A DNA stretch of 64,000 bases, taken from Solibacillus sp. FSL R5-0449 (GTDB taxonomy: Bacteria > Bacillota > Bacilli > Bacillales_A > Planococcaceae). Under the pieces are notes generated by a model. The model saw only the letters and a list, made by a program, of their open reading frames with translations, was not told the origin of the DNA and searched no databases. The stretch is from NCBI RefSeq assembly GCF_037975215.1, contig NZ_CP150239.1:782001-846000 (forward strand). Reading direction: 5' to 3'. Each line of letters opens with the position of its first letter. The first letter of the stretch is position 1. The translations under genes were made by a program, and so were the position numbers. This document shows positions 35,096 through 44,351 of this stretch, in pieces.

Positions 35096-35364
35096 TCTTC
35101 ATTAAGCAGTTTTAGTAAATACTAGCTGGAATCTGGAGAATTCAGTGTAAGAACATTGCTTCCACTCGGAAATGAAAGCGTATCAATTTCGTGGTGGACA
35201 AGCTTCTTGCAGGAATCACAGGTTATTGAAGGGAATTTAAAGAGTAAGTTAGCCTGAACGTCATATTACCGGCAACAGCTGACGGTCCCGGCAATGAGGG
35301 TCTCCTTAAATCCTGCGCAATTGCATACAGTGTAATTGATTATTTAAAATAGAGGATGGTTTTT
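35096..35364 (+). other. Long structured leader or small RNA upstream of the MarR gene
   Basis: About 270 bases between a consensus promoter and the MarR start. An imperfect stem TCCACTCGGAA…TTTCGTGGTGGA lies at about 35161-35203. A CCGGCAACAGCTGACGGTCCCGG segment is at about 35270, with CCGGCAA repeated. There is no open frame and no intrinsic terminator before the coding start. I cannot match it to T-box, SAM, lysine, purine or other riboswitch consensus. It is either a novel regulatory leader or a stable RNA. Confidence 0.5.
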
Positions 35365-35811
35365 ATGGCTTCAGAGGAAGTAAAGCAATCGTTAAAATTA
35401 TTTATCGTATTATCAAGAGCTCATAAAGCGATAAGTGAAGCTACGAATCAATTTATACAAGCAAATGGTTTGAATCCTACAGAATTCGCAGTTTTAGAAC
35501 TTTTATATCATAAAGGTCGCCAGCCCCTGCAGCAGATCGGGAATAAAATTTTATTGGCGAGCGGGTCGATTACTTACGTAGTGGACAAGCTGGAAAAACG
35601 CAATTTTTTAGCGCGTGTTTCGTGTCCAACCGATCGTCGTGTCACATACGCGGAAATTACCGATCTTGGTTCCGAGTTTATGGACAAACTGTTTCCTGAA
35701 CATGAACAGAATATTCATGAACTTTTAGGGGTATTAACAGCTGAAGAAAAACAGACAGCAATAGAGTTATTAAAAAAATTAGGATTATCTATTAAAGATT
35801 TATCCTATTAA
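35365..35811 (+). CDS. MarR-family transcriptional regulator (MhqR/YusO-like)
   Basis: 148 residues from ATG 35365 with AGAGGAT 9 bases upstream; an earlier ATG at 35356 overlaps that site. It has winged-helix MarR features: EFAVLELLYHKGRQPLQQIG, LASGSITYVVDKLEKRNFLARV and the wing PTDRRVTYAEIT. The single Cys preceding the wing (RVSCPTDRR) could sense electrophiles as in MhqR-type regulators, but that is speculative. No obvious target gene is adjacent. A terminator follows. Confidence 0.88.
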   Translation: MASEEVKQSLKLFIVLSRAHKAISEATNQFIQANGLNPTEFAVLELLYHKGRQPLQQIGNKILLASGSITYVVDKLEKRNFLARVSCPTDRRVTYAEITDLGSEFMDKLFPEHEQNIHELLGVLTAEEKQTAIELLKKLGLSIKDLSY

Positions 35812-35816
35812 GCAAT

Positions 35817-35850
35817 AAAAGGACACCCGGAATTTACGGGTGTCCTTTTT
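35817..35850. terminator. Bidirectional terminator
   Basis: AAAAGGACACCCG pairs with CGGGTGTCCTTTT. It separates the convergent MarR and lipoprotein genes. Confidence 0.9.
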
Positions 35851-35855
35851 AGTGG

Positions 35856-36587
35856 TTATTGAATTGTTAAGCCCATTTGTAAAAAGGCGTCTGTTAAGTC
35901 AGCTTGGACATTATCGTAAATTGTTAGTGTAACAAATAGGTTTTCACGTTCAATTACAACTTTTACAACCTTTTCATCCTCTAATAAAGCTTCATATCCA
36001 ACAATATTTGAAATTTCCTTACGTTCTTCCAAAGTAGATGCCAAATCCAGATCTTTTGTGCTATCAGGTGCAATGGCAGAAATAGTTTCTTTTGCAGATT
36101 CTTTTAACTGATCAAAAGTTACATCTTCTTTTTGTACAACTTCAATCTGCATTGAAGTAGCTTCATCAGCATTATTTAATAAACTGTCAACACCTGGTTC
36201 TTCTGAAGTAAGTGTATAGTTTTCAAAATGCTGAATCGTGTAATTCATTTCATCACTTGTAGAAGTTACTACTTTTTCTTCAAACGGCTGACCATTTGAA
36301 ATGTATGTCAATGTAGTATTATCGGCTTTATCTTCTTGTTCAGCTTTTGTTTCTTCTGATGATGTCTCAGTAGCTTCTTCTTGCTGGTCTGAAGAAGCGT
36401 CATCCGATTCGTCTGTCTCGTTCGTCTCGGTAGTTTCCGGCTGTTCTTCATTTTGCACTTCTTCTGTTTCGGCAGGTTCTTCATTTGCTGCATTTGATGT
36501 TGTAGGCTCGTCTGTATCCGTATTACATGCTGCCAAAAATGCAGATAAAATTACTACGGCACCGACTTGATAAATTGATTTCTTCAT
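35856..36587 (-). CDS. Lipoprotein with acidic spacer, unknown function
   Basis: 243 residues from the ATG 36585-36587 behind AAGGGGGAT. Lipobox LAAC anchors it to the membrane. Residues 23-95 are almost entirely Glu, Thr, Ser, Asp and Gln, a flexible wall-spanning spacer. Residues 100-243 form a compact domain (YISNGQPFEEKVV…YTIQHFENYTL…VGYEALLEDEKVVKVVIERENLFVTL). No family is recognised with confidence. Confidence 0.7.
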   Translation of the reverse strand: MKKSIYQVGAVVILSAFLAACNTDTDEPTTSNAANEEPAETEEVQNEEQPETTETNETDESDDASSDQQEEATETSSEETKAEQEDKADNTTLTYISNGQPFEEKVVTSTSDEMNYTIQHFENYTLTSEEPGVDSLLNNADEATSMQIEVVQKEDVTFDQLKESAKETISAIAPDSTKDLDLASTLEERKEISNIVGYEALLEDEKVVKVVIERENLFVTLTIYDNVQADLTDAFLQMGLTIQ

Positions 36588-36649
36588 ATGGATCCCCCTT
36601 TTACTTGTATAGACGGAAATTAGAAAGATAAGTTTCTGCTTTAATTGTA

Positions 36650-37261
36650 TCAGAATAATGGTAAAACTAAAAATAATAGTAAAACAAAGACAATATGGGT
36701 AACGATTATTAATGGTAAACTTTTTTTCCATTCATATAAAGCTCCCCAAAGTATACCGGCGATAATTGCTGCAAGAGCACCCGGCAGGAACCCGCTAATG
36801 GCTAGAGACAGCGAAAATAGTAAAGATGTGATCAAGACAGCCCAGAAAGGCGTTGTGAATTGTTTTAACTGCTGCTGAACATAGCCCCGCCAAAATATTT
36901 CTTCTCCCACTGCTACAATAAAAATGAGCATTAAGTAATGGAAAATATTTTGAGGACCATATACATCCAAAAATTTCGTAATATCTTTTGCTGCATTTTT
37001 ATCGAGATAAGGCATTATCTTGTAACCGAGTTTTACAATACCATACGTAATTGTCCCGTATCCAATACCGTAAATCAAATACTGCCAAGTTGGAATGCGA
37101 TCTTCAAATTTACCTGCCATTAAGCTGATTGCAATTCCAACTAGTAATGTAAAGGCATATAAATACCAGAAAATCGTTTTTTCATAAAATGTAAAAAACA
37201 TCATGCTGAAAATAAAAACTAATGCCAGAAGGAGTGTAATGATTTGTTTTCTGTTTTTCAA
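36650..37261 (-). CDS. CPBP-family intramembrane metalloprotease
   Basis: 203 residues, about six membrane helices. Motif 1 E-E-x3-R is intact in VGEEIFWRGYVQQ (about 117-129), and the late His is present in IIVTHIVFVL. The second-motif His (F-x3-H) seems absent (LLFSLSLAI), so activity is uncertain. CAAX/CPBP proteases cut membrane proteins and can serve in bacteriocin self-immunity. It follows the YkvS gene on the same strand with a terminator between. Confidence 0.82.
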   Translation of the reverse strand: MKNRKQIITLLLALVFIFSMMFFTFYEKTIFWYLYAFTLLVGIAISLMAGKFEDRIPTWQYLIYGIGYGTITYGIVKLGYKIMPYLDKNAAKDITKFLDVYGPQNIFHYLMLIFIVAVGEEIFWRGYVQQQLKQFTTPFWAVLITSLLFSLSLAISGFLPGALAAIIAGILWGALYEWKKSLPLIIVTHIVFVLLLFLVLPLF

Positions 37262-37291
37262 TAGCTTAACCTCCCCTTACGTATCGTAACA

Positions 37292-37337
37292 AAAATTACC
37301 CTTTTTATCATCATATCAATGTTAAAAAGGGTAATTT
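37292..37337 (-). terminator. Terminator after ykvS
   Basis: AAATTACCCTTTTT pairs with AAAAAGGGTAATTT; read on the minus strand it ends in T's. Confidence 0.75.
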
Positions 37338-37345
37338 GCATTAAA

Positions 37346-37531
37346 TTATTCGTTATTAGCTAATATTTTATACCGTTTATGATTAACAACTGTTTTCTCT
37401 TCCATTTCTAAATCATGGAAATTATCCATAATCGTTATATCAACGATAACGGAATTCTCATTCACTTTTTCAACGACTCCTTTTAAGCCGTCTTTAAACT
37501 CGATTATATTTCCAACTTCCGCAATTTTCAT
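37346..37531 (-). CDS. ykvS: YkvS-family protein (DUF2187)
   Basis: 61 residues, MKIAEVGNIIEFKDGLKGVV at the start and VVNHKRYKIL at the end, matching the whole length of YkvS. It is a small beta-barrel of KOW/SH3 type; the function is unknown. It has its own terminator. Confidence 0.88.
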   Translation of the reverse strand: MKIAEVGNIIEFKDGLKGVVEKVNENSVIVDITIMDNFHDLEMEEKTVVNHKRYKILANNE

Positions 37532-37705
37532 ACACAGTCAGTCCCTTCATCGACTACTAATTAACAGTTTGCTTGAAATTATACTACAAAATTCAATTAG
37601 TTTGAATAATTTTATTAATTTACTAGGGTTTATTTGAAATATATTTTCGATTAAGAGTTTGATATATTGGATTTATGCACATAAAAAATGGAAAGAGAGA
37701 TCCAG

Positions 37706-37894
37706 ATGACAGACTATAAAAATATTCTCGATCAGTTGCGTAACGGTGAATTGCAATCTGTGATTATAAAAAAAGAAGAATTTTTACAGTTCCGGGAATA
37801 CCTTGTGAAAGATGAACAATTTAAAAACTTCCGTGGTGAAGCAAAACAAGGCGGGGATGTTGTTTATACATTTTCGGAAAACTCAAGGGCATAA
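37706..37894 (+). CDS. 62-residue hypothetical protein
   Basis: Starts at ATG 37706, about 7 bases after AAAGAGAG; an in-frame ATG at 37688 lies before that site. It is soluble: MTDYKNILDQLRNGELQSVI at the start, then KKEEFLQFREYLVKDEQFKN and an RGEAKQGGDVVYTF tail. I recognise no characterised family, though the compact length and a conserved-looking end suggest a genuine gene. It stands between ykvS and the Spo0E-like gene. Confidence 0.65.
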   Translation: MTDYKNILDQLRNGELQSVIIKKEEFLQFREYLVKDEQFKNFRGEAKQGGDVVYTFSENSRA

Positions 37895-37923
37895 TAATTG
37901 TCGAATTTTGAATAATGATTCTT

Positions 37924-37952
37924 TTGTAAGAAGATTACAAAATGGGTATAAT
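37924..37952 (+). promoter_or_regulatory. Sigma-A promoter for the Spo0E-like gene
   Basis: TTGTAA (37924) and TATAAT (37947) are 17 bases apart. The AAAGGAGG ribosome site of the next gene lies about 18 bases downstream. Confidence 0.65.
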
Positions 37953-37984
37953 AATGGTAATTGACTAAAAAAGGAGGAAATAAA

Positions 37985-38173
37985 TTGGGTAGACCTATCT
38001 CGAATGAGGCACTACTACTGGAAATTGAAAAAAAGCGCGAACAAATGATTCAATCGGGTCTGGAAAATGGTTTACGTAGTCACAAAACACTTGAGCTAAG
38101 TATCCAAGTAGACAATCTGATGAATGCTTTTAATCAATCAAGAAGTGCACATCTGTTTTTAAACATTAAATAA
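37985..38173 (+). CDS. Spo0E-like aspartyl-phosphate phosphatase
   Basis: 62 residues from the TTG at 37985, with AAAGGAGG 8 bases upstream. It is a two-helix hairpin of the Spo0E family: LEIEKKREQMIQSGLENGL, then LELSIQVDNLMNAFNQS. The signature S-Q-E-L-D is modified to SIQVD, but the essential Asp is kept. Spo0E-like proteins dephosphorylate Spo0A~P or related regulators, delaying sporulation. Together with two orphan kinases it suggests phosphorelay input genes in this stretch. Confidence 0.78.
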   Translation: MGRPISNEALLLEIEKKREQMIQSGLENGLRSHKTLELSIQVDNLMNAFNQSRSAHLFLNIK

Positions 38174-38498
38174 TAAAAAAAATTATAAATTTTATGTTTA
38201 AAACAGTACTGAGAAGGGAAGAGTAATTTTGAACACAGCAACATTCTCATTTCCCCCTTTAGAGTAGAAGCGGACCAACGCTACTGCTCTCTTTTTTTAT
38301 ATATGCTCGAAATTTCAATTTATTCATCCAATTCCTCTAAAGAACCCTAACAAAATTTTCCGATTTAAAAGTAATATGGTATAGAAATTTATCTTATAGT
38401 GAAGCGGTGCTATTTTATTTTGAATTATTAAAATACACTGACATTGAAGTTCTGGCTGGTTTTGTTAAAATAAAAGAAAATACTAAAGGGGCATACAT
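38174..38498 (+). other. Intergenic region with terminator and ykwC promoter candidate
   Basis: It holds the terminator at 38261-38298 and, further on, TTGAAG (38444) and TAAAAT (38466) with a 16-base spacer as a possible ykwC promoter. The rest is AT-rich without visible structure. Confidence 0.45.
38261..38298 (+). terminator. Terminator after the Spo0E-like gene
   Basis: AGAGTAGAAGCG pairs imperfectly with CGCTACTGCTCT, followed by CTTTTTTT. Confidence 0.75.
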
Positions 38499-39365
38499 AT
38501 GGAATCCAAAAAAATAGGTTTTATCGGCACAGGCGTTATGGGGGCAAGCATTGTTGTGCATTTGCTGAATGCCGGGCATGATGTAACAATTTATACAAGA
38601 ACAAAAAGCAAAGCGGAAGATCTTATTACAGCAGGCGCAAAATGGGCAGAAACACCGGCACAAGCAAGTAAAGAACAGGATATTGTCTTTACGATGGTCG
38701 GTTATCCAAAAGATGTCGAGGAAGTTTATACTGGAGAGAACGGTATTTTCTCTGCAGCGAAACAAGGAGCGATTATTGTTGATATGACGACATCCGAACC
38801 GACTCTTGCGAAAAAACTTTATCAAGAGGCAAGTGAACGCGGATTACATAGCCTTGACGCACCCGTATCAGGTGGAGATATCGGTGCCAAAAATGGAACG
38901 TTATCGCTTATGGTTGGCGGCGACAAAGATATATTCGAAAAAATGCAGCCGATTTTCGAACTGTTTGGACAAAATATTATTTACCAAGGTGTTGCAGGCA
39001 GCGGGCAGCATACGAAAATGTGCAATCAGATTGCGATTGCTTCCGGCATGATTGGTGTTTGTGAATCGATGGCTTACGGTTTAAAAGCGGGACTCACAAT
39101 GGAAGAAGTTCTTCGTTCGATTACAGCAGGGGCAGCAGGGTCATGGTCGCTTTCCAATCTTGCCCCACGTATGTTGAAGGGGAATATGGAACCAGGCTTT
39201 TATATTAAACATATCATTAAAGATATGAAGATAGCGCTTGATGAAGCGGAACGCATGAATCTCCAATTACCAGGCTTAACTTTAGCGAAATTTATGTACG
39301 ATCAGTTACTTGCAGAAGGTTATGGTGACAATGGGACACAAGCATTAATCAAGTATTATGAGTGA
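38499..39365 (+). CDS. ykwC: 3-hydroxyisobutyrate-dehydrogenase-family oxidoreductase (YkwC)
   Basis: 288 residues. Rossmann motif GFIGTGVMG at residue 7, the DAPVSGGDIGA substrate loop near 124 and the catalytic Lys in SGQHTKMCNQ near 171 define a beta-hydroxyacid dehydrogenase. It oxidises a short 3-hydroxy acid such as 3-hydroxyisobutyrate or tartronate semialdehyde; the exact substrate cannot be read from sequence. It is a single gene with an AAAGGGG ribosome site. Confidence 0.88.
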   Translation: MESKKIGFIGTGVMGASIVVHLLNAGHDVTIYTRTKSKAEDLITAGAKWAETPAQASKEQDIVFTMVGYPKDVEEVYTGENGIFSAAKQGAIIVDMTTSEPTLAKKLYQEASERGLHSLDAPVSGGDIGAKNGTLSLMVGGDKDIFEKMQPIFELFGQNIIYQGVAGSGQHTKMCNQIAIASGMIGVCESMAYGLKAGLTMEEVLRSITAGAAGSWSLSNLAPRMLKGNMEPGFYIKHIIKDMKIALDEAERMNLQLPGLTLAKFMYDQLLAEGYGDNGTQALIKYYE

Positions 39366-39458
39366 GTACAAAGGGCATAATAATATATAGTAGTTAAATA
39401 GTTCTTATGATACAATAGGATTATTGTAAGCGTGGCAGTTTGGAAGGAGAGACATGTA

Positions 39459-40364
39459 GTGGAAAATCAGAAAGGGATTTTACTAGAAAGTGGAACAAAT
39501 GAGCTTGAGATCGTTGAATTTGAGGTGGCGAACAATAAGTTCGGTATAAATGTCATTAAAGTAAAAGAGATTATTCAGCCTATACCAGTGACATTTATTC
39601 CGCATGTGCATCCACATGTTGAAGGCATTATTCAATTGCGTGGGGAAGTATTGCCGGTTGTAGATATGTTGAAAGTATTAGGCATACCGACAGAAAACCG
39701 AAACCCACAGCAAAAATATATTGTGGCGGAATTTAATAAGCAGCGTGTTGTATTCCATGTGGACAATGTTACACAAATTCACCGTATTTCTTGGGATCAG
39801 ATTGAAAAACCTTCGGACATGTACCAAGGTGGGGCATCTCAAGTGATTGGCGTTATCAAGTCTCAAGAAGAAATGATTTTGCTACTGGACTTTGAACGAA
39901 TCATGGTTGACATTAATCCTGAATCTAGCATAAGTGTAGATGCTGTGAAAAAGCTCGGCAAGCGTGAACGTACTGAAAAGAAAGTTATTATCGCGGAAGA
40001 TTCACCGTTACTGCGTAAACTGCTGTTTGATACGATGAATGAAGCAGGTTATGTGAACACGGAGTTTTTTGAAAACGGTCGTGATGCATATGAATATCTG
40101 GAAGCGATGGCGAAAGCAGATAAACAAATCGAAAAGCATGTACAGCTAGTTGTTACAGATATTGAAATGCCTCAAATGGATGGACATCATTTAACAAAGA
40201 AAATTAAGTCACATCCGGATCTTAAAAAGCTTCCAGTCATTATTTTCTCAAGTCTGATTACCGATGATTTGCGTCATAAAGGTGAACAGGTAGGAGCGGA
40301 AGAACAAATTTCAAAACCTGAAATTGCAGAACTGATTTTACGTATGGATAAGTTAATTCTATAA
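39459..40364 (+). CDS. cheV: Chemotaxis coupling protein CheV
   Basis: 301 residues from the GTG at 39459, 7 bases after AAGGAGAG; B. subtilis CheV is 303. The CheW-like domain (residues 10-155) is followed by a receiver domain (about 170-300) with the phosphorylated Asp in VVTDIEMPQMDG and Lys in SKPEIAE. CheV couples receptors to CheA and mediates adaptation. It could serve the soluble receptor encoded at 6242. Confidence 0.94.
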   Translation: MENQKGILLESGTNELEIVEFEVANNKFGINVIKVKEIIQPIPVTFIPHVHPHVEGIIQLRGEVLPVVDMLKVLGIPTENRNPQQKYIVAEFNKQRVVFHVDNVTQIHRISWDQIEKPSDMYQGGASQVIGVIKSQEEMILLLDFERIMVDINPESSISVDAVKKLGKRERTEKKVIIAEDSPLLRKLLFDTMNEAGYVNTEFFENGRDAYEYLEAMAKADKQIEKHVQLVVTDIEMPQMDGHHLTKKIKSHPDLKKLPVIIFSSLITDDLRHKGEQVGAEEQISKPEIAELILRMDKLIL

Positions 40365-40415
40365 AAGACTAGCCTAATAATTGAAGCATTGTTTTAAAAT
40401 GTATAAAATAATGAG

Positions 40416-40454
40416 AAAGCCGGATACCTTGAAAAAGTTATTCCGGCTTTTTTG
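40416..40454 (+). terminator. Terminator after cheV
   Basis: AAAGCCGGA pairs with TCCGGCTTT, ending in T's. Confidence 0.85.
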
Positions 40455-40563
40455 TACAAAAAAAGAAGAGACTTAAAGAATATTGAACTAATGCAGCAAC
40501 TTTTCTTGAAGGGCAATAAAGAGGGCAAAAGAATACAAAGGTATTTAGAAGGAAGTGAAGCGG

Positions 40564-42108
40564 ATGATGAAAAAAAATAAGACAGCCATCATTGATATTG
40601 GTTCTAACACGATTCGACTTGTACTATACTCCTATAATAAAAACGAAGGGTTAAAAGAATTCGGTAATATTAAAACCGTTGCCCGACTGCGCACATATTT
40701 ATTGCCAAATGGTGAAATGTCCGAAGAAGGTATTCAGCTATTGGCTGAGACGTTAAAATCATTCCGCTTAATATTGGCGGATTACGATGTAACGGACGTA
40801 AAAGCGGCTGCAACTGCCGCAGTACGTCAAGCGATCAATAACGATCAGATAATTACCCGTATGAAAGACGAAACAGGCATTCTGATTGATATATTAACCG
40901 AGGAAGAAGAAGCATATTACGGATTTATTGCAGTAGCCCATTCGATGGATACCCCGTCTGCAGTGACAATCGATATCGGGGGCGGTTCAACTGAGATTAC
41001 ATTATTCATCAATAAAAAGCTCCAAAAAACGATCAGTTTTCCATTCGGTACTGTTTCCTTAAAACAAAAATTTGTAAGCGGAACGGTTATAAATAAAAGC
41101 GAGCGTGAGAAGCTGCGTTCATTTGTGAAAGAACAATTTGCTTCGTTGAAATGGATCGTCGATGTAGGATTACCGGTGATTGCGATTGGGGGAAGTGCAC
41201 GAAATATCGCCCAAGTTCACCAGCAAAAAATTGGCTACCCACTATCTGGTGTTCATCAATATGAAATGACGTTGAGTGATTTACAACAACTGCGCGACTA
41301 TTTGACAGAATTTTCGTACGATAATTTGAGGCAACTGGATGGTCTTTCATCAGACCGGGCAGATATTATCGTTCCGGCAATGGAAGTCTTTATGGCGCTC
41401 CTGTCTACTGTAAAATCGAATTCTTTCCTTATCAGTAAAAAGGGATTGCGGGAAGGGCTCATTATTAGCCGTGTTTTACAAGATAATCCACATGCCTATG
41501 ATAAGTACAATGTTTTTGAAGAAAGCGGTCGGCAGCTTGCATTAGCCTATGGACGTACGGAAGAGGAAGTACGTACACTGGAATCGCTGACAGAGCAATT
41601 ATATAAGGGCTGTATTAATTTAAAGCTATTTGAATATAGTGAAGTAGATCTAGAACTATTAAAGAAAGCAGCAAAAGTGTATGGAATCGGAGAATATATC
41701 GAGCTGGATTCCTCCAGTCAGCACACTTTTTATTTGATTTCCAACCAGTCCATACCAGGCTTGTCCCATCTCAACCGGATTAAACTGGCATTGCTGGCAT
41801 CATATAAAAACCGTGATTACTTTTTGCGTTTTGCACGTCCGTTCGATTCCTGGATTTCAAAAGAGGAATTTAAAAAGCTGCGCGACTTTGGGGCGATATT
41901 AAAATTTGTTTATGCCTTGAATATGACGAAGCGCAATGTCGTCAAAAATATTGCAATCGAAAAAGTAAACAACCAATTTCACATAGAAGTACACGCTTCT
42001 GAACGGGCAATAGCTGAAATGGCCCAGGCAGAAAAACAGAAAAAGCATATCGAGCGTGTTTTCAAAGGTGAGGTAAAACTTAAGTTCAAGGAAGAAAGGC
42101 AGGGTTGA
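40564..42108 (+). CDS. ppx: Exopolyphosphatase Ppx/GppA family
   Basis: 514 residues from ATG 40564, 8 bases after AAGGAAG. The actin-like ATPase fold has phosphate 1 motif IIDIGSNTIRLVLY (residue 8) and phosphate 2 TIDIGGGSTEI (residue 138), plus GGSAR. It hydrolyses terminal phosphates of polyphosphate or pppGpp. The C-terminal helical region is of HD type. It is 1 base upstream of ppk, so synthesis and degradation of polyphosphate are co-expressed. Confidence 0.9.
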   Translation: MMKKNKTAIIDIGSNTIRLVLYSYNKNEGLKEFGNIKTVARLRTYLLPNGEMSEEGIQLLAETLKSFRLILADYDVTDVKAAATAAVRQAINNDQIITRMKDETGILIDILTEEEEAYYGFIAVAHSMDTPSAVTIDIGGGSTEITLFINKKLQKTISFPFGTVSLKQKFVSGTVINKSEREKLRSFVKEQFASLKWIVDVGLPVIAIGGSARNIAQVHQQKIGYPLSGVHQYEMTLSDLQQLRDYLTEFSYDNLRQLDGLSSDRADIIVPAMEVFMALLSTVKSNSFLISKKGLREGLIISRVLQDNPHAYDKYNVFEESGRQLALAYGRTEEEVRTLESLTEQLYKGCINLKLFEYSEVDLELLKKAAKVYGIGEYIELDSSSQHTFYLISNQSIPGLSHLNRIKLALLASYKNRDYFLRFARPFDSWISKEEFKKLRDFGAILKFVYALNMTKRNVVKNIAIEKVNNQFHIEVHASERAIAEMAQAEKQKKHIERVFKGEVKLKFKEERQG

Positions 42109-42109
42109 T

Positions 42110-44284
42110 ATGACAATGAATATGGAAAAGGATCCGATTTTTGATCCGGAGCATGTGGACATTGAAAATAATCCTGATTTTTGCAACGAGCTGCTTGTGG
42201 AAATTGCGAAACCCCAGTATTACAATAACCGTGAACTAAGCTGGCTCGCATTTAATGAACGAGTATTGGAAGAAGCGGAAGATACAAACAACCCGTTGTT
42301 GGAACGGATGAAGTTTTTGGCAATATTCAGTTCCAATCTGGATGAATTTTTCATGGTACGGGTTGCGGGTTTACAGGACCAAATTCGTGCAGGCTATCAT
42401 AAGCCGGAAAATAAATCAGGTTTAACTCCAAAAGAACAGCTGGCGAAAATCGCCGAGCGTACACAGGCATTGGTCAGACGCCAAACAGAAGTTTACCGCC
42501 ATTTAGTGCATGAACTGCTACCGAAAGAACATGTGCATATCGTTGATTTGAAAATGCTGAATGAGCAAGAAAAAAGTTATATCAATGAATTGTTTGAAGA
42601 AACAATCTTTCCTGTACTTACACCAGTTGCGGTAGATGCCTACCGTCCGTTTCCTACATTATTGGGACGTACACTCAACTTGTTTGTCATGCTGGAAAAC
42701 AACTGTGAGGACACGGAAAATTGTATGGATAAAGTAGCGATTGTTCAAGTACCGTCCGTATTGAACCGCTTTATTAAAATACCGTCAAAAGACAAAAAGA
42801 CGTTATTTGTATTGCTGGAGGATGTCATTTCAAGTAATATTGACCGTTTATTTTTAGGCTATAAAGTAAAATCGACACAAGCATTCCGGTTAACGCGAAA
42901 TGCGGATTTGACCATCCATGAGGAAGGCGCACAAGACCTGTTAGTGGAAATCGAAAAAGAACTGAAAAAACGTAAATGGGGTGCGGGTTCACGCCTGGAA
43001 GTACGTGACGGCGAGATGAATGATGATGTACTGGATTATTTACTGGACGAATTTGAACTTGGGGAGTCCGATGTTTTCAAAATTGACGGCCCGCTCGACT
43101 TAACGGCAATGTTCAGTTTTGTAAAAGAGATTTCAGTAGGACGGGAACATCTGGAGTATGAAAGTTTTATACCGCAGCCTCCCCAAGATTTACAATCGAA
43201 CGAAAATATTTTTGAAAAAGCATTAATCCAGGATATATTTTTCCATCATCCGTACGAATCATTCGGACCGATTGTCGATTTTATCGCAGAAGCAGCAGAA
43301 GATCCAAGTGTATTGGCGATTAAGCAAACGCTATACCGGGTAAGCGGAAATTCGCCGATTATCCAGGCGTTGAAGCAGGCGGCAGAAAACGGTAAACAGG
43401 TGACGGTTTTAGTGGAGTTGAAAGCGCGTTTTGACGAGGAAAATAATGTGCATTGGGCAAAAGAGCTTGAACAAGCAGGGTGCCTTGTCATTTATGGCAT
43501 GAATAATTTAAAAACGCACTCAAAGATTACACTTGTTGTCCGTCGACGGAATGGAAAAATTGAACGCTTTGTACATTTAGGGACCGGCAACTACAATGAT
43601 GCTACCGCAAAAATCTATACGGATATGGGGATTATTACATCGCATAAGGAGTTTGGTATAGATGCGACAAACTTCTTTAATTATTTAAGCGGTTATACTG
43701 ACAAACCTGAATTCCATCATATTGTCGTCGCGCCTTTTGATATTCGGGATGAATTCCTCGAGTTAATCGATAAGGAAATAGCGCTACATAAAAAATATGG
43801 AAACGGGTTTATCCGGGCAAAAATGAATTCCTTAACCGACAAGGATTTGATGATGAAACTTTATGAGGCGTCGATTGCCGGCGTAAAAATCGAGCTGATT
43901 ATTCGTGGGATTTGCTGTCTGCGTCCCGGCATCCCGGGAATCTCCGAAAATATAACCGTTTTGAGCATTGTGGGCCGTTTCCTGGAACACTCGCGGATTT
44001 TCTGGTTCCATCATAACGGTGAGGATAATCTCTACTTATCTTCTGCAGATATGATGACACGAAATATGATTAAACGTGTGGAAATACTGTTTCCGATTTA
44101 TTCCCCGGAAATAAAATACCGGATCCAGCGTATTATGCTGCTTCAAATTAAAGATAATCAAAAAGTACGTATCCAGGACTCCAATGGGAAATACCACTAT
44201 AAAGAAGGCTCCCACCATGATGAACGGATTAACAGCCAGGAGATTTTTTTGGCCGAATCACTCGGCCCGATTATCGAAGAATAG
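42110..44284 (+). CDS. ppk: Polyphosphate kinase 1
   Basis: 724 residues, full length for PPK1. It has N-terminal YYNNRELSWLAFNERVLEEA, and a phospholipase-D-like catalytic core with the autophosphorylated His in NLKTHSKITLVV (about residue 465) and FVHLGTGNYND. It polymerises ATP gamma-phosphate into polyphosphate. It is translationally linked to ppx. A hairpin terminator and then repeat array B follow. Confidence 0.94.
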   Translation: MTMNMEKDPIFDPEHVDIENNPDFCNELLVEIAKPQYYNNRELSWLAFNERVLEEAEDTNNPLLERMKFLAIFSSNLDEFFMVRVAGLQDQIRAGYHKPENKSGLTPKEQLAKIAERTQALVRRQTEVYRHLVHELLPKEHVHIVDLKMLNEQEKSYINELFEETIFPVLTPVAVDAYRPFPTLLGRTLNLFVMLENNCEDTENCMDKVAIVQVPSVLNRFIKIPSKDKKTLFVLLEDVISSNIDRLFLGYKVKSTQAFRLTRNADLTIHEEGAQDLLVEIEKELKKRKWGAGSRLEVRDGEMNDDVLDYLLDEFELGESDVFKIDGPLDLTAMFSFVKEISVGREHLEYESFIPQPPQDLQSNENIFEKALIQDIFFHHPYESFGPIVDFIAEAAEDPSVLAIKQTLYRVSGNSPIIQALKQAAENGKQVTVLVELKARFDEENNVHWAKELEQAGCLVIYGMNNLKTHSKITLVVRRRNGKIERFVHLGTGNYNDATAKIYTDMGIITSHKEFGIDATNFFNYLSGYTDKPEFHHIVVAPFDIRDEFLELIDKEIALHKKYGNGFIRAKMNSLTDKDLMMKLYEASIAGVKIELIIRGICCLRPGIPGISENITVLSIVGRFLEHSRIFWFHHNGEDNLYLSSADMMTRNMIKRVEILFPIYSPEIKYRIQRIMLLQIKDNQKVRIQDSNGKYHYKEGSHHDERINSQEIFLAESLGPIIEE

Positions 44285-44292
44285 TGATTTAG

Positions 44293-44325
44293 AAAGCTAT
44301 GGACAAAATGTTCGTAGCTTTTTTT
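44293..44325 (+). terminator. Terminator after ppk
   Basis: AAAGCTA pairs with TAGCTTT, followed by a run of T's. Confidence 0.78.
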
Positions 44326-44351
44326 AGTGGTGTGGCGGGGGAGGAGATTTA

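Noticed and set aside
35096-35364. T-box or SAM riboswitch in the MarR leader
   Set aside because: The T-box antiterminator consensus and the SAM-I core are absent, and no terminator lies before the gene.
36301-36570. 89-codon plus-strand frame opposite the acidic lipoprotein
   Set aside because: It mirrors the Glu/Thr/Ser-rich spacer; there is no ribosome site.
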